Assembly: GCF_034424375.1 (NCBI RefSeq)
Contig: NZ_CP139965.1
Location: 3,410,001-3,474,000 of the forward strand
Length of the DNA: 64,000 bases
Direction of reading: 5' to 3'
Source: Paraburkholderia kururiensis
GTDB lineage: Bacteria > Pseudomonadota > Gammaproteobacteria > Burkholderiales > Burkholderiaceae
The translations under genes and the position numbers were made by a program. This document shows positions 62,973 through 64,000 of this stretch, piece after piece (the first letter of the stretch is position 1; each line of letters begins with the position of its first letter). Below the pieces are notes generated by a model. That model did no database searches and was not told where the DNA came from. It saw nothing but the letters and a program-made list of their open reading frames with translations.

Positions 62973-63575
62973 TCATTTCTCGACGATCTGCACGCGTATG
63001 CCGTTTGTAAGGATAGTGATTGTACCGGGTTCGTAGCTCACCCCGGCAAACTGAAGCTGCTCGGGCTTGAACGTGTAGACCGGATAGTTCGTCAACAGCT
63101 GGGTGGCGAGCACGCCGGCCGCCGCGTTGATCTGCTGCGTGTACGCCGCGGCATCGCCGTTCACCGCGACGTTATCGACGCTCGGCTCATGGAGCACGAC
63201 CGAACGGCTCGCCGCATCCCACGCGAGCTGGCTGGACAGCGTAAAGACGCCGTCGACGGGCTGACGTAGAAACGGGCTCGCCAGACGCGCATCGAGCCGC
63301 ACGGAAATGCGGTTGGCGTCGGGCAGCAGTCCCACCACCGGGTGAGTCAGCGCCACGTCGAAGACCTGCGAGACCGAGTGCTCGTACGGGAACTTGCGCT
63401 GCACCGCGTCCTGCACCTGCTGCTGGGAGAAGGTGTAGTGGTCGGGGATGAACGGAAAGATGCCCGTTGCGCACGCCGACACGGACATGGTCGCGCCTGC
63501 GGCAACGCACATCCCGAGCAGAAACGCGCGTCGGGAAAACGGTGGCCGGCAGACCGGTGGCGCGATTCGGGTCAT
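62973..63575 (-). CDS. DUF1439 family lipoprotein
   Basis: The 200-residue protein has an N-terminal twin-Arg-like segment (FSRRAFLLGMCVAAGA) and a lipobox-like MSVSACATG, so it is probably a lipoprotein exported by Sec or Tat. The mature part starts FPFIPDHYTFSQQQVQDAVQRKFPY, the typical DUF1439 opening (compare E. coli YceB). The family has a lipid-binding, tubular-like fold; the exact role is unknown. It lies 73 bases upstream of uppP on the same strand, perhaps an operon. Confidence 0.88.
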   Translation of the reverse strand: MTRIAPPVCRPPFSRRAFLLGMCVAAGATMSVSACATGIFPFIPDHYTFSQQQVQDAVQRKFPYEHSVSQVFDVALTHPVVGLLPDANRISVRLDARLASPFLRQPVDGVFTLSSQLAWDAASRSVVLHEPSVDNVAVNGDAAAYTQQINAAAGVLATQLLTNYPVYTFKPEQLQFAGVSYEPGTITILTNGIRVQIVEK

Positions 63576-63606
63576 ATGAAATCTCCTGTTTCCTGATGCT
63601 GGCGAC

Positions 63607-63933
63607 TCATGCTGGCAATGCCCGCGCGCCGCGATAGTGAGGTGAAGGCCGGGTTTGCGCCTCGAGCGTCGTCAGCCACATCAAGGCCGCGTCGCGCGAG
63701 TCGCCGCACATCTCCGTCTGAGGATTGAGACCCGAGCAGCAGGCGGGCCGCTCCGGCGAGCCGAAGATCCGGCAACGCATATCGTCCGAAAGCTGAACGC
63801 ATCGGACGCCTGCGGGTTTGCCGTGCGGCATACCCGGAATAGGGGTCGTAATAGACGGCGCGATGCAGCACGCGCCGCAGTCCGGGCGGCACGCGTGGTC
63901 GGGAACATCGACTGGGGAATCGGTACTCGCCAA
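63607..63933 (-). CDS. YkgJ-family cysteine-cluster protein
   Basis: TTG 63933 with GGAAAG just upstream gives 108 residues; ATG starts at 63966 and 63996 are also open. The zinc/iron-cysteine cluster is CRPDCGACCIAP, followed by GKPAGVRCVQLSDDMRCRIFGSPERPACCSG. Such proteins belong to the CxxCxxCC (UPF0153) family, thought to bind an Fe-S cluster or zinc. It is 31 bases upstream of the DUF1439 gene on the same strand. It ends near the window border but appears complete. Confidence 0.85.
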   Translation of the reverse strand: MASTDSPVDVPDHACRPDCGACCIAPSITTPIPGMPHGKPAGVRCVQLSDDMRCRIFGSPERPACCSGLNPQTEMCGDSRDAALMWLTTLEAQTRPSPHYRGARALPA

Positions 63934-64000
63934 TGGCTTTCCGGTTTCGAGAAGGTTGCAATACATCAAAATCCAGCCCGCTTTGCAGAAGTACATTGTG

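Noticed and set aside
1..64000. CRISPR arrays
   Set aside because: No regularly spaced short direct repeats were seen; the repetition at 1-4.4 kb is protein-coding beta-helix repeat.

Overview
The window looks like Burkholderiaceae chromosomal DNA (Burkholderia/Paraburkholderia group). It has high GC and long high-GC shadow frames, a RibB-type bifunctional gene followed by ribH and nusB, UbiD, YggT, TrmB, a Gram-negative porin of the burkholderial type, and an orphan type VI secretion vgrG cassette. The right half (about 40-64 kb) is mostly conserved housekeeping sequence. The left half (1-40 kb) is accessory: secretion, catabolism, IS remnants and small unknown genes.

Layout. 1-4.4 kb: 5' part of a two-partner-secretion exoprotein on the minus strand, running off the left edge. 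5-8.2 kb: membrane protein, isoaspartyl methyltransferase-like protein, GNAT acetyltransferase and Amj-type lipid II flippase. 8.3-14.4 kb: T6SS cassette vgrG - tle4 lipase - tli4 immunity - PAAR. 14.8-16 kb: decayed DNA with a frameshifted membrane gene, a perfect 58-bp palindrome and an IS5-type transposase tail. 16.0-28.9 kb: divergent catabolic regulon. Minus arm: gntR, aconitase-like large and small subunits, FAD dehydrogenase, isocitrate-lyase-like enzyme, porin, etfB, etfA. Plus arm: isochorismatase-like amidase, two PuuE/imidase-type hydrolases, MFS transporter. 29-31 kb: an internally deleted IS21 element and an intact IS110 transposase. 31-40 kb: small accessory genes, including two C39-peptidase-like paralogs (one lacking the nucleophile), a two-gene beta-barrel unit and a HigBA-type toxin-antitoxin pair. 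40-53.3 kb: AraC regulator, quinone oxidoreductase, XapX, ribB(A), ribH, nusB, aminotransferase, lytic transglycosylase, ubiD, LysE-type exporter, DUF2520 protein and YggT. 53.37-57.10 kb: a small island between a 45-bp partial copy of a tRNA-Gly gene and the intact tRNA-Gly(CCC). It carries a TIR-domain gene and a partner gene, with an IS3-family element in the end of the TIR gene. 57.3-64 kb: HD-domain protein, GlxA regulator, outer membrane protein, trmB, uppP, DUF1439 lipoprotein and a YkgJ-type protein.

Two loci stand out. First, the 16-29 kb regulon has every activity needed for cyclic imide -> half-amide -> substituted succinate -> unsaturated diacid -> substituted malate -> C-C cleavage, with ETF as electron acceptor, a porin and a transporter. 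A shared 18-bp operator-like motif lies upstream of both arms. The substrate is unknown and the pathway is inference. Second, the tRNA-Gly island holds a candidate anti-phage unit. Removing the IS restores an ATGA overlap between the TIR gene and its partner, so the two were one translationally coupled operon.
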